Assembly (NCBI RefSeq): GCF_001613805.1
Contig: NZ_LPVY01000005.1
Span: 434,001 to 498,000, forward strand
Origin: Thalassospira lucentensis
GTDB lineage: Bacteria; Pseudomonadota; Alphaproteobacteria; Rhodospirillales; Thalassospiraceae
Length of the DNA stretch: 64,000 nt
Reading direction: 5' to 3'
The position numbers were made by a program, and so were the translations under genes. How positions within the stretch are numbered: the first letter of the stretch is position 1; each line of letters opens with the position of its first letter. The notes under the pieces were generated by a model. It saw nothing but the letters and a program-made list of their open reading frames with translations. It made no database searches and was not told the DNA's origin. Shown here in pieces: positions 62,078-64,000 of this stretch.

Positions 62078-63655
62078 ATGACTGCTCGTATTGCGCGCGC
62101 GCTGATCTCCGTTTCCGACAAGACCGGTCTGGTCGAATTTGCCAAATCCCTTCATGAACAGGGTGTTGAAATCCTGTCCACCGGTGGTTCTGCCAAGGCC
62201 ATCGAAGCTGCTGGTATTCCTGTAAAGGAAGTTGCCGATCACACCGGTTTTCCCGAAATCATGGACGGTCGCGTCAAGACTCTTCATCCGAAGATTCACG
62301 GCGGCCTTCTGGGCCGCCGTTCTCTTTCCAGCCACATGAAGGCGATGGAAGATAACGACATTTCGCCGATCGATCTGGTGTGTGTGAACCTTTATCCGTT
62401 CGAGGAAACTGTTGCCAAGGGTGCCGATTTCGATACCTGCATCGAAAACATCGATATCGGTGGACCGAGCATGATCCGTTCGGCAGCAAAGAACCATGAA
62501 TCGGTTACGGTTGTTGTCGATCCGTCTGATTACGACCGCGTTGTTGCCGAAATGAAAGACAATGCAGGTGCCACGACGGCTGAAACCCGCCGCGTTCTGG
62601 CCGCCAAGGCTTTTGCCCGCACGGGGGCCTATGATTCGGCCATTTCAAGCTGGTTTGCCGGTGAGCTTGGTGAAACCTTCCCGCAGCGCCTGAATGTTTC
62701 TGGCGAACTGAAACAGACCCTGCGTTACGGTGAAAACCCCCATCAGCAGGCTGCGTTCTACACCAACGGCAAGAACCGCCCGGGCGTTGCCACCGCAACC
62801 CAGCTTCAGGGTAAGGAACTGTCGTTCAATAACCTGAATGATACGGATGCAGCGTTCGAGCTGGTATCCGAGTTTGATGAAAAACCGGCTGTTGCCATCA
62901 TCAAGCACGCCAATCCGTGCGGTGTTGCCGAGGGGACAACCCTGATTGAAGCCTATAACAAGGCGCTGTCCTGTGACCCGGTTTCGGCCTTTGGTGGCAT
63001 CATCGCGGTTAACCGTACCCTTGATAAGGCCACTGCCGAAGAAATCGCCAAGCTGTTTGCGGAAGTCGTGATTTGCCCGGATGCCGATGACGCGGCCAAG
63101 GAAGTTCTGGCAACCAAGAAAAACCTGCGTCTTCTGGTGACCGGCGGCATGGCCGACCCGGAAGGCGAAGACATGACGCTTCGTTCGCTGGCCGGTGGTT
63201 ATCTGCTTCAGAACCGTGATGCCGGTCGTGTAAAGCGTGACGAGCTTAAAGTCGTCACCAAGCGCAAGCCGACCGAGGCAGAGCTTGATGATCTTCTGTT
63301 TGCTTTCCGAGTTGGCAAGCACGTCAAATCAAACGCCATTGTCTATGTCAAAGACGGCAAGACCGTTGGTGTTGGTGCCGGGCAAATGAGCCGCGTTGAC
63401 AGTTCACGGATTGCGGCATGGAAAGCCGAAGAAGCCGGTAAAAATGCGGGTGAAGGCGAACTGCGCACCATGGGCTCGGTGGTTTCGTCTGATGCGTTCT
63501 TCCCGTTTGCCGATGGCCTTCTGGCGGCGGTCAAGGCCGGGGCAACTGCCGTGATCCAGCCGGGTGGCTCGATGCGTGACGAAGAAGTCATTGCCGCAGC
63601 CGATGAGCATGACATTGCCATGGTCTTTACCGGCATGCGTCATTTCCGTCACTGA
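62078..63655 (+). CDS. purH: Bifunctional AICAR transformylase / IMP cyclohydrolase
   Basis: This 525-residue enzyme makes IMP in the last two steps of purine synthesis. The N-terminal MGS-like cyclohydrolase domain ([34 protein letters not shown]) is followed by the AICAR transformylase domain with the catalytic KHANPCGVA segment and [13 protein letters not shown] 62078 gives the usual family length. A strong terminator follows. Confidence 0.96.
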   Translation: MTARIARALISVSDKTGLVEFAKSLHEQGVEILSTGGSAKAIEAAGIPVKEVADHTGFPEIMDGRVKTLHPKIHGGLLGRRSLSSHMKAMEDNDISPIDLVCVNLYPFEETVAKGADFDTCIENIDIGGPSMIRSAAKNHESVTVVVDPSDYDRVVAEMKDNAGATTAETRRVLAAKAFARTGAYDSAISSWFAGELGETFPQRLNVSGELKQTLRYGENPHQQAAFYTNGKNRPGVATATQLQGKELSFNNLNDTDAAFELVSEFDEKPAVAIIKHANPCGVAEGTTLIEAYNKALSCDPVSAFGGIIAVNRTLDKATAEEIAKLFAEVVICPDADDAAKEVLATKKNLRLLVTGGMADPEGEDMTLRSLAGGYLLQNRDAGRVKRDELKVVTKRKPTEAELDDLLFAFRVGKHVKSNAIVYVKDGKTVGVGAGQMSRVDSSRIAAWKAEEAGKNAGEGELRTMGSVVSSDAFFPFADGLLAAVKAGATAVIQPGGSMRDEEVIAAADEHDIAMVFTGMRHFRH

Positions 63656-63679
63656 TCCGAACCCGGACAGTCACAAGAC

Positions 63680-63715
63680 AAAGGCCGCAGACAATTTTGT
63701 CTGCGGCCTTTTATG
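63680..63715. terminator. Bidirectional terminator after purH
   Basis: Perfect 14-bp stem AAAGGCCGCAGACA (63680-63693) with its complement at 63698-63711, a four-base loop and T-run. It lies between purH and the convergent gene. Confidence 0.92.
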
Positions 63716-63746
63716 TTCGGCTATGTTCAGCGATTAGGCTTTACAA

Positions 63747-64000
63747 TCAGACTACTGGTGACGGTTGATTCCGATTTTTACCAGCGGTTTCCGTGTCTGC
63801 CGGATCGGGATTGTCTATGATTGCGCCATCCTGCCTGATCGCGGCGGGTTCTTTTGGTTTGTGCGGATCAGATGAAGGCTCATTATTGTGAACGCGTATG
63901 GGTGCACGCCAGTCAATACTGCCAAATGAATGACAGGACGGGCAGGTAACGGCCCATTTGTCTGTTTCCGCACCGCATGCACCACACCGCCAACCCGGAT
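63747..64000 (-). CDS. C-terminal end of a zinc-ribbon protein (HemY/LapB-like), truncated by window edge
   Basis: On the minus strand a frame open at base 64000 runs 83 codons to TGA at 63747-63749. It begins with PGWRCGACGAETDKWAVTCPSCHSFGSIDW: two CxxC pairs separated by 11 residues, a rubredoxin-like zinc ribbon of the kind that ends the HemY N-terminal-domain/TPR proteins and LapB. The last ~45 residues are polar and probably disordered. The body of the gene lies outside the window, so the identity is a family guess. Confidence 0.7.
   Translation of the reverse strand, partial: PGWRCGACGAETDKWAVTCPSCHSFGSIDWRAPIRVHNNEPSSDPHKPKEPAAIRQDGAIIDNPDPADTETAGKNRNQPSPVV

Noticed and set aside
1-64000. 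CRISPR array, rRNA, tRNA, prophage
   Set aside because: No regularly spaced direct repeats, no conserved rRNA or cloverleaf sequence and no phage structural genes were recognised on reading; a dedicated tRNA scan was not possible.

Overview
The window looks like chromosomal DNA of an alphaproteobacterium, most likely Rhodospirillales and Thalassospira-like. This rests on gene content, moderately high GC and the mix of TTT, TAT-dependent ABC, opgGH and fatty-acid genes; no database search was possible. It is gene-dense, with about 55 protein genes and many hairpin terminators. I see no rRNA, tRNA, CRISPR array, prophage or complete insertion sequence.

Layout. 1-4063: the end of a chromate transporter, a convergent alpha-ketoglutaric semialdehyde dehydrogenase, a REP-like palindromic element and a GntR regulator. 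4379-9332: an operon for a spermidine/putrescine-type ABC importer with a Tat-exported binding protein, ending in a hydantoin/Asp-Glu racemase. 9367-15871: GntR, a TauE/SafE permease, a divergent tripartite tricarboxylate transporter (tctCBA) and a cytosolic gamma-glutamyltransferase. 16212-20878: opgG, opgH and a cysteine-rich orphan. 21105-33419: a fatty-acid uptake and beta-oxidation region. 33663-41977: glycine-zipper envelope proteins, a LysE exporter, LysR, PhzF, a CynX-like MFS, a globin-coupled chemoreceptor and a second LysR. 42157-47423: a lysine/2-aminoadipate catabolic operon. 47464-64000: an AT-rich AbiC-like gene, sodB, tex, a methyltransferase, an SdhAF4-type assembly factor, a YdeP-type molybdoenzyme, rpe, rsmB, two surface-polysaccharide genes, purH, and the zinc-ribbon end of a gene running off the right edge.

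The best-integrated system is at 21-33.5 kb. A MerR regulator heads a seven-gene operon (thiolase, FadN-type bifunctional enzyme, acyl-CoA dehydrogenase, thioesterase, crotonase, HSDL2-type SDR). The identical palindrome ACGTTAACGT occurs twice before merR, once just before fadD, and once before an operon of SCP2-type lipid carrier, unknown periplasmic protein and FadL porin. This predicts one local regulon running from outer-membrane uptake to thiolysis. The separate SDR and SCP2 proteins correspond to the two halves of animal HSDL2.

In the lysine operon, an FAD oxidase, an ALDH7/AmaB dehydrogenase, a class-III aminotransferase and an HglS-type 2-oxoadipate decarboxylase make a plausible route from pipecolate or aminoadipate semialdehyde to 2-hydroxyglutarate under a divergent LysR. 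Other points worth a second look are the AbiC-like gene in low-GC DNA, the globin-MCP-CZB receptor, and LysR and GntR operator candidates.
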